Assembly: GCF_030864005.1 (NCBI RefSeq)
Contig: NZ_CP132976.1
Span: 1,860,001-1,924,000 of the forward strand
Reading direction: 5' to 3'
DNA from: Achromobacter seleniivolatilans
GTDB taxonomy: Bacteria > Pseudomonadota > Gammaproteobacteria > Burkholderiales > Burkholderiaceae_B
Length of the DNA: 64,000 nucleotides
This document shows positions 35,097 to 43,828 of this stretch, piece after piece. Within the stretch, counting starts at the first letter, position 1. Each line of letters opens with the position of its first letter. The position numbers and the translations under genes are program-made. The notes beneath the pieces were generated by a model. It had not been told where the DNA came from. It saw nothing but the letters and a program-made list of their open reading frames with translations, and made no database searches.

Positions 35097-35722
35097 GCGC
35101 GCACCTCTTGGCCGGGCTTCATTTGCGTGGTGTTGTAGTTCAGGATCTGTCCCGTCTCCAAGTCAATGCCTATGCGGCCCGACAGCGTTTCCAGAGGCTG
35201 GCCGTAAAGGTGAAAGTGCAAGGTCGGCGTGTCGCCCGTCACGTGAATGCTGTGGATGTCGTCGGGCAGAAACGATACCGACTGCCCAGGTTGCACAACG
35301 ACTTCTCGCACCTGTTCAAGCGTTGCGCGACCGGCTTGTGAGCCATCGTCGCTGCGCCGGTAGACGCGATTCAATTCTTGGCCGGACAGCGCCACGATGC
35401 AGGCCCATGTCGTGTGGTTGTGCGGCAGCGTGGTCTTGCCCGGGTTGATGGAATTCAGATAAAGCGCGGGGACGCCAGGCGCTGCCTCGGGATTGAGACG
35501 GTAGCGCGTGGATGCGCCCACGCCTTGCCCGGCCTCGGGCGGCGGAAATTCCGTCACGGGAAACAGTTCCTGCCGCTGCGCCAGCTGTTCCAGGCGGGTC
35601 GTGACTGCGGCAAGCTGCTCGCGCGTCACGGGTTCTGCTGCCTTCAGCAAGCGTTGGATATCGGACAGGGCCGCCTGCACATGCTGGCGGCGTTCGGCGG
35701 TAATCGCGGATTCAGTGCTCAT
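35093..35722 (-). CDS. Cysteine-dioxygenase-like cupin
   Basis: This 209-residue cytosolic cupin starts at MSTESAITAERRQ. Fe(II) ligands are predicted as His101 and His103 (LPHNHTTW) and His171 (LHFHLYG), the 3-His arrangement of thiol dioxygenases, which oxidise cysteine or 3-mercaptopropionate to the sulfinate. It is a paralogue of the N-terminal domain of the cupin-rhodanese protein at 30159-32366; both share PH-x-HTTW and the H-x-Y-G strand. Tight coupling to the C-S lyase suggests it oxidises the thiol product. The substrate is inferred. Confidence 0.82.
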   Translation of the reverse strand: MSTESAITAERRQHVQAALSDIQRLLKAAEPVTREQLAAVTTRLEQLAQRQELFPVTEFPPPEAGQGVGASTRYRLNPEAAPGVPALYLNSINPGKTTLPHNHTTWACIVALSGQELNRVYRRSDDGSQAGRATLEQVREVVVQPGQSVSFLPDDIHSIHVTGDTPTLHFHLYGQPLETLSGRIGIDLETGQILNYNTTQMKPGQEVRA

Positions 35723-35740
35723 GGATAACTCCAAAGGGAT

Positions 35741-36631
35741 TCACACTGCCAGGCGCAGCGGATCGAAAGTCAGATAGGTTTCTATGGGATCAGGCGCCGT
35801 CTTGCGCGCCGCCGATGCGCCGGATGAACGTTGCAGAAAGGCCCGGGTCCGTTCACTGTCAGGCGATCCAAAAATTCGCGCAGGCGGACCGGATTCAACA
35901 ATGTGACCGGCTTCCGTGAAGTACACGGTGTCACTGACCTCTTCGGCAAAGCGCATTTCATGCGTAACCAGCATGCAGGTCAGGCCGTCCTGCACCAGGT
36001 CCCGGATCACGGTCAGGACCTCTCCCACCATCTCGGGGTCCAGCGCGGAAGTCACTTCATCAAACAGAATCAGTTCCGGCTGCATGGCAAGCGCGCGCGC
36101 AATCGCCACGCGCTGCTGCTGCCCGCCCGACAATTCGCCGGGGTATGCGCCTTCCTTGTGCTCCATGCGCACCTTGGCCAACAGTTCACGCGCCCGCGCT
36201 TCGGCCTTGGCACGCGGCTGCCCACCCACTTTCACGGGCGAGATCACCAGGTTTTCAAGCACGCTCAAATGCGGAAAAAGGTTGTATTGCTGGAATACGA
36301 ACCCCACGCGCTTGCGCAGCGCAATGAAGTCCGCCTCCGTCTTCAATCCGTCTACCTGCACCCCGCTGACTTCAATCGTGCCGCGCTGCGGCCGCAACAG
36401 GCCCGTGATGCAGCGCAGGATGGTGGATTTGCCAGAACCCGAAGGGCCGATGATGGATACCGCCTGGCCCTGTTTGACCTCGACGTCGATGCCCTTTAGC
36501 ACCTCGGTCTGGCCAAACGCCAGGTGGACGTCGCGCAAGCTGACCAGCGGCGAACTATCGGAAGCCGCAGCCGAGGCCTGCGCGCTTGCTTGGAATGAGG
36601 CGGCGCGCGCCTCGAAATCAATGATGCTCAT
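35741..36631 (-). CDS. Amino-acid-type ABC transporter ATPase
   Basis: This 296-residue polar-amino-acid ABC ATPase has Walker A GPSGSGKST, Q-loop FVFQQYNLFPHLSV, signature LSGGQQQRVAIARAL, Walker B LILFDEVTSALDPE and switch His in VTHEM. Relatives are GlnQ/HisP/TcyN. About 30 extra N-terminal residues (ARAASFQASAQASAAASD) precede the core. The ATG at 36631 overlaps the permease stop by 14 bp; the upstream in-frame extension lies inside the permease gene and is rejected. Confidence 0.93.
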   Translation of the reverse strand: MSIIDFEARAASFQASAQASAAASDSSPLVSLRDVHLAFGQTEVLKGIDVEVKQGQAVSIIGPSGSGKSTILRCITGLLRPQRGTIEVSGVQVDGLKTEADFIALRKRVGFVFQQYNLFPHLSVLENLVISPVKVGGQPRAKAEARARELLAKVRMEHKEGAYPGELSGGQQQRVAIARALAMQPELILFDEVTSALDPEMVGEVLTVIRDLVQDGLTCMLVTHEMRFAEEVSDTVYFTEAGHIVESGPPARIFGSPDSERTRAFLQRSSGASAARKTAPDPIETYLTFDPLRLAV

Positions 36632-37445
36632 GGCGTCGTTCCAGATACCGCGTCCAACGCGCGATGGGATAGCAATAGGCGAAAAACAGCGCCAATAGCG
36701 TGAAATAGACAAGAATGGTGAAGTCGCTGCGGGCGACAGTGTTACTGGCCACGGTGGCGGTATCCACCAGATCGTGCACGCCCACCAGCGATGCCAGCGA
36801 CGTGCTCATCGTGATGCTGGCGTACAGATTCATCCACGACGGCAACATGCGGCGCACACACTGCGGCAGCACGATCATGCGAAAGATCTGCGTGCGCCTG
36901 AAAGCGAGCGACTGCGCGGCTTCCCATTGCGCGCTGGGTATCGACTGGATCGCCCCGCGAAAGATCTCGGCCACGTTGGCGCTGGCGGGCAGCCCCAGAC
37001 CGATCACCACTTTGATCCAATCCGGAAACGGAAGATTCCAACCGCCCAGATTCAATTCAAAGGGGAAGACATACGTTGTGAAATAGACCAGCACCAGAAT
37101 GGGCGCATTGCGAAACAGCAGCACGTAGGCGCGCGTCAGGCGGCGCAATACACGTGACGGCGACAGCGACAGCGCTCCCACCACCAGCCCCGCAATCGTG
37201 CCCAGCGCCATCGCCAACACACTGATCTGGATGTTCACCCCCAGCCCGCGCAACAAAGCCGGCGACCAGTGCCACAACGCCTGGACGGCAGCCGGCGTGG
37301 TGCCGGTAACCGCCCACCCCACGCCCAGCGCCACCAATGCCAGCAGCAGCACAAACCAGGGATCACGCAGCACGGCGGACAGCAATGCGGGCAGCGTCGC
37401 CTGCGGCCGGGCTCGGCCGGCGTTCAAGACCAGATCATTGGCCAT
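36618..37445 (-). CDS. Amino-acid-type ABC permease, second subunit
   Basis: This 275-residue inner-membrane permease of the HisM/GlnP class has about five helices. The coupling EAA loop reads QWEAAQSLAFRRTQIFRMIVLPQ. The motif LLFRNAPILVLVYF is typical of the family. With the neighbouring permease it would form a heterodimer. It overlaps the upstream permease gene by 11 bp and the ATPase gene by 14 bp. Confidence 0.92.
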   Translation of the reverse strand: MANDLVLNAGRARPQATLPALLSAVLRDPWFVLLLALVALGVGWAVTGTTPAAVQALWHWSPALLRGLGVNIQISVLAMALGTIAGLVVGALSLSPSRVLRRLTRAYVLLFRNAPILVLVYFTTYVFPFELNLGGWNLPFPDWIKVVIGLGLPASANVAEIFRGAIQSIPSAQWEAAQSLAFRRTQIFRMIVLPQCVRRMLPSWMNLYASITMSTSLASLVGVHDLVDTATVASNTVARSDFTILVYFTLLALFFAYCYPIARWTRYLERRHEHH

Positions 37446-38172
37446 AGCCGGGCATCCTCAAACGTTCTTCCAGCCACCGACCGCCCACGCTGACCAGCCA
37501 GGTCAGCAGGCCGAAATACAGCAGGATCAACAGCAGCAGTTCCAGCACGTTGTCGCGATGCGACCAGATCATGATGGATTCATAAGTGACATCACCGACG
37601 GCAATGGCCGAGGCGATCGCCGTCATCTTCACCAGATCCACCAGGTTGTTGACCAGCGCGGGTAAAGCAAAGCGCACGGCCAACGGCAGTTGCACCTGCG
37701 TCAGAATCTGCCGCCGCGAAAATGCCAGCGAACGGGCGGCTTCCATCGTGACCGTTGGCACGGCCTCGATGCCAGCGCGCAGGGCCTCGGCATGAAACAC
37801 GCCTTTGTGCAGCGCCACCACGATCACCACCCACGCAAAGGGCGTGATCGGATTGCCGCCGCCCAGCTTTTGCGTGATCAGCATGTTCAACACCAGAAAT
37901 GCGCAGTACAGCTGCACCAGCGTCGGCGTATTGCGGGTGACTTCCACAAAGGCTTGCAGCGGCCGCGCCAGCCACGGGCGGCCGCTGGTGAGCGCAGCGG
38001 CGATCAGCACGCCGAACACCAGGCTGACCGGAATCGTCCACGCGCACAGCTGCAACGTCACCAGCAGGCCGTGTCCGAACGCGGACAATTCGCCCGGGTC
38101 CATGACAAAGCTGTAGTTAAGGCCCAGGGGTTTGAAGAACGCTACCCAGGCCTGCAGAACCGAATCCATCAT
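37435..38172 (-). CDS. Amino-acid-type ABC permease, first subunit
   Basis: This 245-residue permease of the same class has FVEVTRNTPTLVQLYCAFLV, the family signature of the first helices, and the EAA loop MEAARSLAFSRRQILTQVQLPL. It pairs with the permease encoded next to it and the ATPase at 35741. Its start overlaps the aminotransferase stop by 4 bp, so transport and metabolism genes are translationally coupled. Confidence 0.92.
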   Translation of the reverse strand: MMDSVLQAWVAFFKPLGLNYSFVMDPGELSAFGHGLLVTLQLCAWTIPVSLVFGVLIAAALTSGRPWLARPLQAFVEVTRNTPTLVQLYCAFLVLNMLITQKLGGGNPITPFAWVVIVVALHKGVFHAEALRAGIEAVPTVTMEAARSLAFSRRQILTQVQLPLAVRFALPALVNNLVDLVKMTAIASAIAVGDVTYESIMIWSHRDNVLELLLLILLYFGLLTWLVSVGGRWLEERLRMPGYGQ

Positions 38173-39416
38173 GCGGCGGCCTCCAGCGCCGTGACCGCGG
38201 ATAGCGCCGCCACGGCGCGATGGATGCGTTCAATGGCCGCGTCGATGTTCGTATCGGACGCCGCAAAAGACAGCCGCAGATACGGCGACAAACCATAGGC
38301 CGCGCCACGCACGATTGCGACGCCCTCGGACTCCAACAACCAGTCGGCCACATCGCCATCATGTTCAATGGGCCTGCCATCGGGGCGCAAGGCGCCAATC
38401 AATCCGCCAACTCCGATCCACGCAAAGAACGAACCTTGCGGCGCGTGCACCTGCAAACCCGGCACGCTGCCCAGCCCGTCCTCCACGCGTTGCGCGCGTC
38501 GCGCATACGCTTGGCGGGCGGTCTCGACGAACCCGTCCGCCACGCCCTGCAGGGCGGCCAGCGCGGCCGCCTGGCCCAAGGAACTTGGACCCGACGAGAC
38601 CTGTGACTGCACGGCTTCCAGCACGTGAATCAAGGGTTTGGGCCCGGTACCCCAGCCGACGCGCCACCCGGTCATCGCATAGGCTTTGGATACCCCATTG
38701 ACGATCAACGTGCGATCGATCAGGTCTGGCGCCACGCGCAGCAGATGCGCGGGCGGCTGGCCAAACCAGATTTCTTCATACATTTCGTCCCACAGCACCA
38801 GCACCTGCGGCGCGTCGCGCAGCACCTGCGCCAAAGCCGCAAGCTCTTGCGCCGTATAGACCGCGCCGGTTGGATTGCCCGGCGAATTCAGGATCAGCCA
38901 CTTGGTGCGCGGCGTGATGGCATCGCGCAAACCCTGCGGCGTGAGCTTGAAACCGTCTTCGGCCCGCGTGTGCGCTATGACGGGCACGCCGCCATTGATG
39001 CGCACAGCATCAGGAAAGGTGGGCCAGTACGGCGCGGGCACGATGACCTCGTCTCCCTCATCCAGGGTTGCATTCAACGCCAGGTAAATGACCTGCTTGC
39101 CGCCATTGGAAATAATGACGTTCGCGCCATCCACGTCCAGCCCATGGCGTTCGCGGTAGCCATCAGCCACTGCGCTACGCAGCGCGGCCGTGCCGGCAGT
39201 GGGCGTATATTTGGTCTTGCCCTGGTCCAGCGCCGAAATCGCAGCAGCCTTGATAGACGCCGGGGTATCGAAATCCGGTTCGCCGGACGTCAGCACAATA
39301 ATGGAACGGCCTGCTGCTGCCAGCTTGGCCGCGCGCGCGCCAGCGGCGGCAATGGGCGACAGCTCGGCGCTACGCGCGCGTCGTGACAGCACGCCAGGGA
39401 ACAAAGAGTCAGTCAT
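38169..39416 (-). CDS. Class I PLP aminotransferase (aspartate-aminotransferase-like)
   Basis: This 415-residue fold-type I aminotransferase has the PLP Lys in NGVSKAYAMTGWRVGWGTG. Other signatures are LTSGEPDFDTP, YTPTAGTAALRSAV, NSPGNPTGAVY and WDEMYEEIWFG. Relatives are AspC/PatA type aminotransferases. Its neighbour on one side oxidises a 2-hydroxy acid to a 2-oxo acid, so the pair could convert an imported hydroxy acid to an amino acid for the C-S lyase, or run in reverse. It overlaps both neighbours by 4 bp. Confidence 0.9.
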   Translation of the reverse strand: MTDSLFPGVLSRRARSAELSPIAAAGARAAKLAAAGRSIIVLTSGEPDFDTPASIKAAAISALDQGKTKYTPTAGTAALRSAVADGYRERHGLDVDGANVIISNGGKQVIYLALNATLDEGDEVIVPAPYWPTFPDAVRINGGVPVIAHTRAEDGFKLTPQGLRDAITPRTKWLILNSPGNPTGAVYTAQELAALAQVLRDAPQVLVLWDEMYEEIWFGQPPAHLLRVAPDLIDRTLIVNGVSKAYAMTGWRVGWGTGPKPLIHVLEAVQSQVSSGPSSLGQAAALAALQGVADGFVETARQAYARRAQRVEDGLGSVPGLQVHAPQGSFFAWIGVGGLIGALRPDGRPIEHDGDVADWLLESEGVAIVRGAAYGLSPYLRLSFAASDTNIDAAIERIHRAVAALSAVTALEAAA

Positions 39417-40837
39417 GACAATACCTTTCCGGGATTCATCAGGTTCAAAGGGTCTAGCGCCTGCTTGATGCGGCGCATCAGCGCCAGCTCCAACGGGCTC
39501 TTGAAATGGGGCAAGGCATCGCGCTTGACTTGCCCGATGCCGTGTTCGGCGCTGATCGAGCCGCCCTGCGCATGCGCCTGGGCATGCACCACGTCATGGA
39601 TGCGGTCTTCGAGCGCAAACAGATGGCGCACCGCACGAGCCGGGTCGTGCGACACGTTGTAGTGAAGATTGCCGTCGCCCAGATGGCCGAACGCCATCGG
39701 CCGCAGCCCGGGGTCCAGCGCTTGCAAGGCGTCTGCTGTGCGGCGCAGAAACGCTGGCACCCGCGAAATCGGCACGGAGATGTCGTGTTTGACGTTGCCG
39801 CCGTCCCGGGCTTGCGCCACGCCGATGGCTTCATCGCGCAGGCGCCAGAACGCGCCGGACTGTTGCAGGTTGTGCGCGATCACCGCGTCTGCCAACAAGC
39901 CTGATTCCAATGCTTGTTCCGCCAGGCGCAGCAGTGCCGCGCCTGCGCCGTCAGGCGCTTCGGACGACGCTTCCAGCAGCGCGTACCAGGGCTGCGCCAA
40001 GCCGGGCAGCGGCTGTGCTTGTTCCGGCACATGCCGGGCAACCAGTTCCAGCACCGGCTGGCCGATCAGTTCGAAGCCTGTCAACGCAGCGCCCAGGCGC
40101 TGGCGGGCCAAAGACAGAAACGCCAACGCCGCATCGATAGACGGAAAACCGACAAACGCGCTGCCCTGTCCCGCGGGCAAGGGATAGAGCTTGAGTGTGG
40201 CGGCAGTGATAATGCCCAGCGTGCCCTCACTGCCGATATACAGATCCCGCAGCGAATATCCGGTGTTGTCCTTGCGCAAGCCGCGCAAGCCATTCCAGAC
40301 CTCGCCTTCGGCCGTCACCACTTCCAGGCCCAAGGTCAGTTCACGCGTGTTGCCATAGCGCAGCACCTGCGTGCCGCCCGCATTGGTCGACAGATTGCCG
40401 CCGATGGTGCAACTGCCTTCTGAACCCAGGCTGAGCGGAAACAAACGGTTGGCCTGCCGCGCAGCGTCCTGCACAGTGGCCAGCACACAGCCCGCCTGCA
40501 CCGTAATCGTGTCGTTGTCGGTGTCCAGTTCCAGCACCCGGTTCAAGCGGCCCAACGACAGCAGGACGGCATGGCCGCTCTGGTCCGGCGTCGCGCCGCC
40601 CATCAGCCCGGTATTTCCGCCCTGCGGCACCACTGGCACGCCGGCCGCATGGCACAGCCGCAGCACGGCGGCCACTTCCTGGGCGTCGGCGGGCCGGACC
40701 ACCGCAATCGCTTGTCCGTGCAGGCGGTGGCGGTGATCGGTCAGATACGGCGCGGCATCCGCGCCCGTCCAGACCCAGTCCTGCCCCAGTCTGGCGCGCA
40801 AGGCGCCCAACAACGCGTCTGCGGTGGCCGTCGTCAT
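39413..40837 (-). CDS. FAD-linked D-2-hydroxyacid dehydrogenase (GlcD/D2HGDH-like)
   Basis: This 474-residue vanillyl-alcohol-oxidase-type flavoprotein has its FAD site in VVPQGGNTGLMGGATP, LSLGSEGSCTIGGNLSTNAGG and YIGSEGTLGIITAATLKLYP. The C-terminal cap includes GHLGDGNLHYNVS (metal-binding His) and ISAEHGIGQVKRDAL. Such enzymes oxidise D-2-hydroxy acids to 2-oxo acids. Placement between the aminotransferase and the binding protein, with ATGA overlaps on both sides, makes it part of the sulfur operon. D-lactate, D-2-hydroxyglutarate or a sulfur-bearing hydroxy acid are possible substrates. Confidence 0.9.
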   Translation of the reverse strand: MTTATADALLGALRARLGQDWVWTGADAAPYLTDHRHRLHGQAIAVVRPADAQEVAAVLRLCHAAGVPVVPQGGNTGLMGGATPDQSGHAVLLSLGRLNRVLELDTDNDTITVQAGCVLATVQDAARQANRLFPLSLGSEGSCTIGGNLSTNAGGTQVLRYGNTRELTLGLEVVTAEGEVWNGLRGLRKDNTGYSLRDLYIGSEGTLGIITAATLKLYPLPAGQGSAFVGFPSIDAALAFLSLARQRLGAALTGFELIGQPVLELVARHVPEQAQPLPGLAQPWYALLEASSEAPDGAGAALLRLAEQALESGLLADAVIAHNLQQSGAFWRLRDEAIGVAQARDGGNVKHDISVPISRVPAFLRRTADALQALDPGLRPMAFGHLGDGNLHYNVSHDPARAVRHLFALEDRIHDVVHAQAHAQGGSISAEHGIGQVKRDALPHFKSPLELALMRRIKQALDPLNLMNPGKVLS

Positions 40838-41697
40838 GGCTTGGCCTGCGCCTCGGGCGGCGCGCTCTCAAACTTGCCGGTCTGAGCGTTGGCACTGGCT
40901 TCTTTCAGGTAGTCGGCCGGCACGCCAAAACGTTCTGCCTGCTTCACCAGCAAGCCCGACTTGTGCCAGTCACGGATCACGCCGTCGACAAAAGCGCGCG
41001 TGTCGGCTTCATTGCGGCGCGTCCAGATCACCGTGGGCGACGGAATCAGCTGGGCTGAGGTTGCCAGTTCAAAGTCTGCCCATTGCTGACCATTGGGGCC
41101 ATGCAGCGTTTCGTACAGCGCCGGTTGAATATGGACCGACGCATCGCAGCTACCGCCCTTTAGCGCCAGCAGCGATTCGGGAATGTTGCGCAGGCCCTTG
41201 ACGACCGCGCCATAGGTGTCCTGCAAGGGCTTGGCGAAGTTGCTGCCTTGCGACACGCACGCCACCTTGCCCTTCAGATCTTCCCAGCGCTTGATCCCGC
41301 TTTTCTTGGACACCATGGCAGCTCCGCCCACCAGGTTGTACGGGGTAGGCGCGTAGCTGAGAATCTCACTGCGTTCTTGCGTCCATTGAATATTGGCGAT
41401 CAGCAGGTCCACCTTGCCGGCCTGCAGGAACTGCACACGCGTGGACGCCGTGACCGGCACCGTTTCCAGTGTCACGCCCAGGCGTCGCGCTATGTCCTCA
41501 CCCAACTCGGTCTGAAAGCCGCCCACCTTGCCGGTGGCCGGGTCCAGCAGGCCAAACGGCGGGCTGGCCCCGTCCACGCCAATGGCGATTTTTCCGCGTT
41601 GCTTGATCTTGTCCAGCGTCGCATCTGCCTGCGCCACGCCGCAAGCCAGGCTTGCCAGCGCGACGGCAGCAGCGATTTTCATCTTTGATACTTTCAT
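40834..41697 (-). CDS. Periplasmic amino-acid-type solute-binding protein 1
   Basis: This 287-residue family-3 solute-binding protein has a signal peptide (KIAAAVALASLACGVAQAD). Signatures are IKQRGKIAIGVDGASPPFG, GFQTELGEDIARRLGV and VDLLIANIQWTQERSEIL, where the usual Thr-rich contact is replaced by IQWT. It feeds the ABC importer encoded downstream. It is paralogous to the binding protein at 41729-42565, 31 bp upstream, with shared ADATLDKIK-x-RG and NP/TQERAEIL-like segments. Confidence 0.92.
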   Translation of the reverse strand: MKVSKMKIAAAVALASLACGVAQADATLDKIKQRGKIAIGVDGASPPFGLLDPATGKVGGFQTELGEDIARRLGVTLETVPVTASTRVQFLQAGKVDLLIANIQWTQERSEILSYAPTPYNLVGGAAMVSKKSGIKRWEDLKGKVACVSQGSNFAKPLQDTYGAVVKGLRNIPESLLALKGGSCDASVHIQPALYETLHGPNGQQWADFELATSAQLIPSPTVIWTRRNEADTRAFVDGVIRDWHKSGLLVKQAERFGVPADYLKEASANAQTGKFESAPPEAQAKP

Positions 41698-41728
41698 CTT
41701 GAATATCCGTTCTGTTCCGGGCTGATGC

Positions 41729-42565
41729 TCAGCTGCCCTGCTTGTATTTCGCGTTCAATTCCTGCAACAGCGGCTGCGGCGGCTCGATACCCAAGCGCTT
41801 TTCCGTTGCGATCAGCCAGCCCTTGCGGTGCCAGTCCTGCACCACCTTGTCTACGGCGGCAATCGTGTCGGCCTCGCCCTTGCGCGTCCAGACGACGGAA
41901 TTGGCGGGCAGCACTTCGGTCGCTATAGGCGCGTGGTAGTCAGCCCATTCCGGATTGGTGCGCAGCAAGGGGTGGATCAAAGTGGAGTCGTGCACTGCCG
42001 CCACGCATTGGCCGCCGCGCAGCGCCAACAGCGAGTCCGACGAGCTCTTGTAGCCCTTGACCACGGCGCCATAATCAGCCGACAACGGCCGCGCAAAGCT
42101 GCTGCCCTGCGATACGCACACGGGCTTGCCGCGCAGGTCTTCCCATTTGGTGATGCCGCTGGTTTTCAAGGTGGCAGCCGCGCCGCCCACCCGGAAGAAC
42201 GGCGTGGGCGCATAACCCAGGATTTCGGCGCGTTCAGGATTCAGTTCCATGGATGCGATCAGCAGATCCACCTTGCCGGAGATCAGGAATTGCGTGCGCG
42301 TGGCGGTTTGCACCTGCACCAGCTCCGCCTTTACACCCAGGCCCTTGGCCAGTTCCCTGGCCAGTTCGGGGTTCCAGCCCACCAGTTGCTGCGTGGCAGG
42401 GTCCAGCGAACCGAACACGCCGCCGTTGGCCAACACGCCAATGGTGACGGTGCCGCGTTCCTTGATTTTGTCCAGCGTGGCATCGGCATGCGCCATGCCG
42501 CCTGCGAACGCCAGCGCCAGCGTCATTGCGGTACGGGCCGCGCCCAGAGTCTTGCGAGTTGCCAT
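41729..42565 (-). CDS. Periplasmic amino-acid-type solute-binding protein 2
   Basis: This 278-residue family-3 binding protein begins MATRKTLGAARTAMTLALAF, with a signal peptide ending M-A-H-A. The frame is open upstream, but the ATG at 42565 places the signal peptide correctly. Mature features are IKERGTVTIGVLANGGVFG, NPELARELAKGLGV and VDLLIASMELNPERAEIL. It is a paralogue of the next gene, so one importer may serve two related ligands. It is the first gene of the run; a 240-bp spacer with a terminator separates it from the Bug receptor gene upstream. Confidence 0.9.
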   Translation of the reverse strand: MATRKTLGAARTAMTLALAFAGGMAHADATLDKIKERGTVTIGVLANGGVFGSLDPATQQLVGWNPELARELAKGLGVKAELVQVQTATRTQFLISGKVDLLIASMELNPERAEILGYAPTPFFRVGGAAATLKTSGITKWEDLRGKPVCVSQGSSFARPLSADYGAVVKGYKSSSDSLLALRGGQCVAAVHDSTLIHPLLRTNPEWADYHAPIATEVLPANSVVWTRKGEADTIAAVDKVVQDWHRKGWLIATEKRLGIEPPQPLLQELNAKYKQGS

Positions 42566-42757
42566 GTTGTTATCGAGTCGAGTGCATTGAACGGAGGTCC
42601 ATGCTGCGTGCCGCAAGCTCGCATGACAAAGAAGACTTTCAGATATGAATATGCGGGGCGCGGCGCTCCCTGGGGAAACCGTCGATGCGCACATAACCAT
42701 ATGACGCAGAAGGGGTTTCGCTGCCGTGATTCGGCTGAAAACAGGCGGCTGAAATAG

Positions 42758-42782
42758 AAAAAGGCGCGGTCTGCTCCGCGCC
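42758..42782 (-). terminator. Rho-independent terminator after Bug receptor gene
   Basis: On the minus strand GGCGCGG and CCGCGCC pair around a 6-nt loop (42763-42782) and are followed by TTTTT (complement of 42758-42762). It closes the TauD-Bug transcript, so the binding-protein gene at 42565 should have its own promoter in 42566-42757. Confidence 0.8.
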
Positions 42783-42805
42783 TATTCTGTGGTTTTTCTA
42801 CCGCC

Positions 42806-43828
42806 CTACTTCAGCTTCACATCTGCCGATGCAATCACGCGCCGATAGGTCGCAATATCGTCGCGCACCGTCTGGTCCACGGCTTCAGGCGCCGTAGCGG
42901 CGATCGTGAATCCCAGGTTCTCCAGCAGCGCAGCGGTCTCGGGTTCGCGCAGCACGGCCACCACATCCCGATTGATCCGGTCGACGATCACGCGCGGCGT
43001 CGACGCGGGCACCGAAAAGCCCTGCCAGCTTTCGACCACATAGTCAGCCAGCCCGGATTCCTGAATCGTTGGCACATCAGGCAGTGCCTTGGAGCGATAC
43101 GGCGTGGTGACCGCCAGCGCCACCAGCTTGCCGTTGCGCACGTTTTCGGTCGCTGCGGCCAGCGTGATCAGCATGGCGTCCACGTGGCCGCCCAAGACGT
43201 CCAGCGTGGCCGGGCCGCCGCCAGGGTATGGAATCTGATTGGTTTTCGCGCCAATGCGCTCGTTCAGCAGCTCCACCGCCAGATGCTGCAAACTGCCTGT
43301 GCCGCCTGGCAATGCCAGCGAGATCTCGCCAGGACGCTGCCTGACAAGCGCCACGAACTCCTGGAAGGTCTTGATGCCCAGGCCCGGCCGCACCACCAGC
43401 AATTGCGGGTTGACGACGGCCTTGGTCACGCCTTGCAGGTCTTTGACCGGGTCGTAAGGCAACTTGCCCGGTTGCAGGGCGTTGAGCGATAACGCATCGC
43501 CTCCCAACAACAAGGTGTAGCCGTCACCGCGCGCATGGGCGACCGCGGCATTGCCAATGGCGCTGCTGGCGCCTGGCTGGTTTTCAACCACCACGCTTTG
43601 ATGCCACTTCTCACCCAATTTCTGCGCCACGGTACGCGCCAGCTTGTCGGCGCTGCCGCCCGCCGAAACCGGGACGATGATCTTGACCGGCCGATTCGGA
43701 TAGCGGTTGGCATCTACACCGGGCACCGGAGCAGAGCCTGCAAAGTTGCTCAGAAGCCCTGCTCCCAGCACTACGCCCACAATCAGTCCCAGCGCCGCCC
43801 TGATGGCGGATTTACGCTTGATGCTCAT
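42806..43828 (-). CDS. Bug-type tripartite-tricarboxylate solute receptor
   Basis: This 340-residue periplasmic binding protein has an N-terminal hydrophobic signal (AALGLIVGVVLGAGLLSNFA). Bug motifs are YPNRPVKIIVPVSAGGSADK, VVENQPGASSAIG, IPYPGGGPATLDVLGGHVD and KALPDVPTIQESG. Bug proteins capture carboxylates or amides for TctAB-type carriers or act as sensors. No TctA/TctB genes are nearby, so it is an orphan receptor. It overlaps the TauD-like dioxygenase by 4 bp, which suggests it binds the dioxygenase substrate, perhaps a sulfonate or carboxylate. Confidence 0.92.
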   Translation of the reverse strand: MSIKRKSAIRAALGLIVGVVLGAGLLSNFAGSAPVPGVDANRYPNRPVKIIVPVSAGGSADKLARTVAQKLGEKWHQSVVVENQPGASSAIGNAAVAHARGDGYTLLLGGDALSLNALQPGKLPYDPVKDLQGVTKAVVNPQLLVVRPGLGIKTFQEFVALVRQRPGEISLALPGGTGSLQHLAVELLNERIGAKTNQIPYPGGGPATLDVLGGHVDAMLITLAAATENVRNGKLVALAVTTPYRSKALPDVPTIQESGLADYVVESWQGFSVPASTPRVIVDRINRDVVAVLREPETAALLENLGFTIAATAPEAVDQTVRDDIATYRRVIASADVKLK

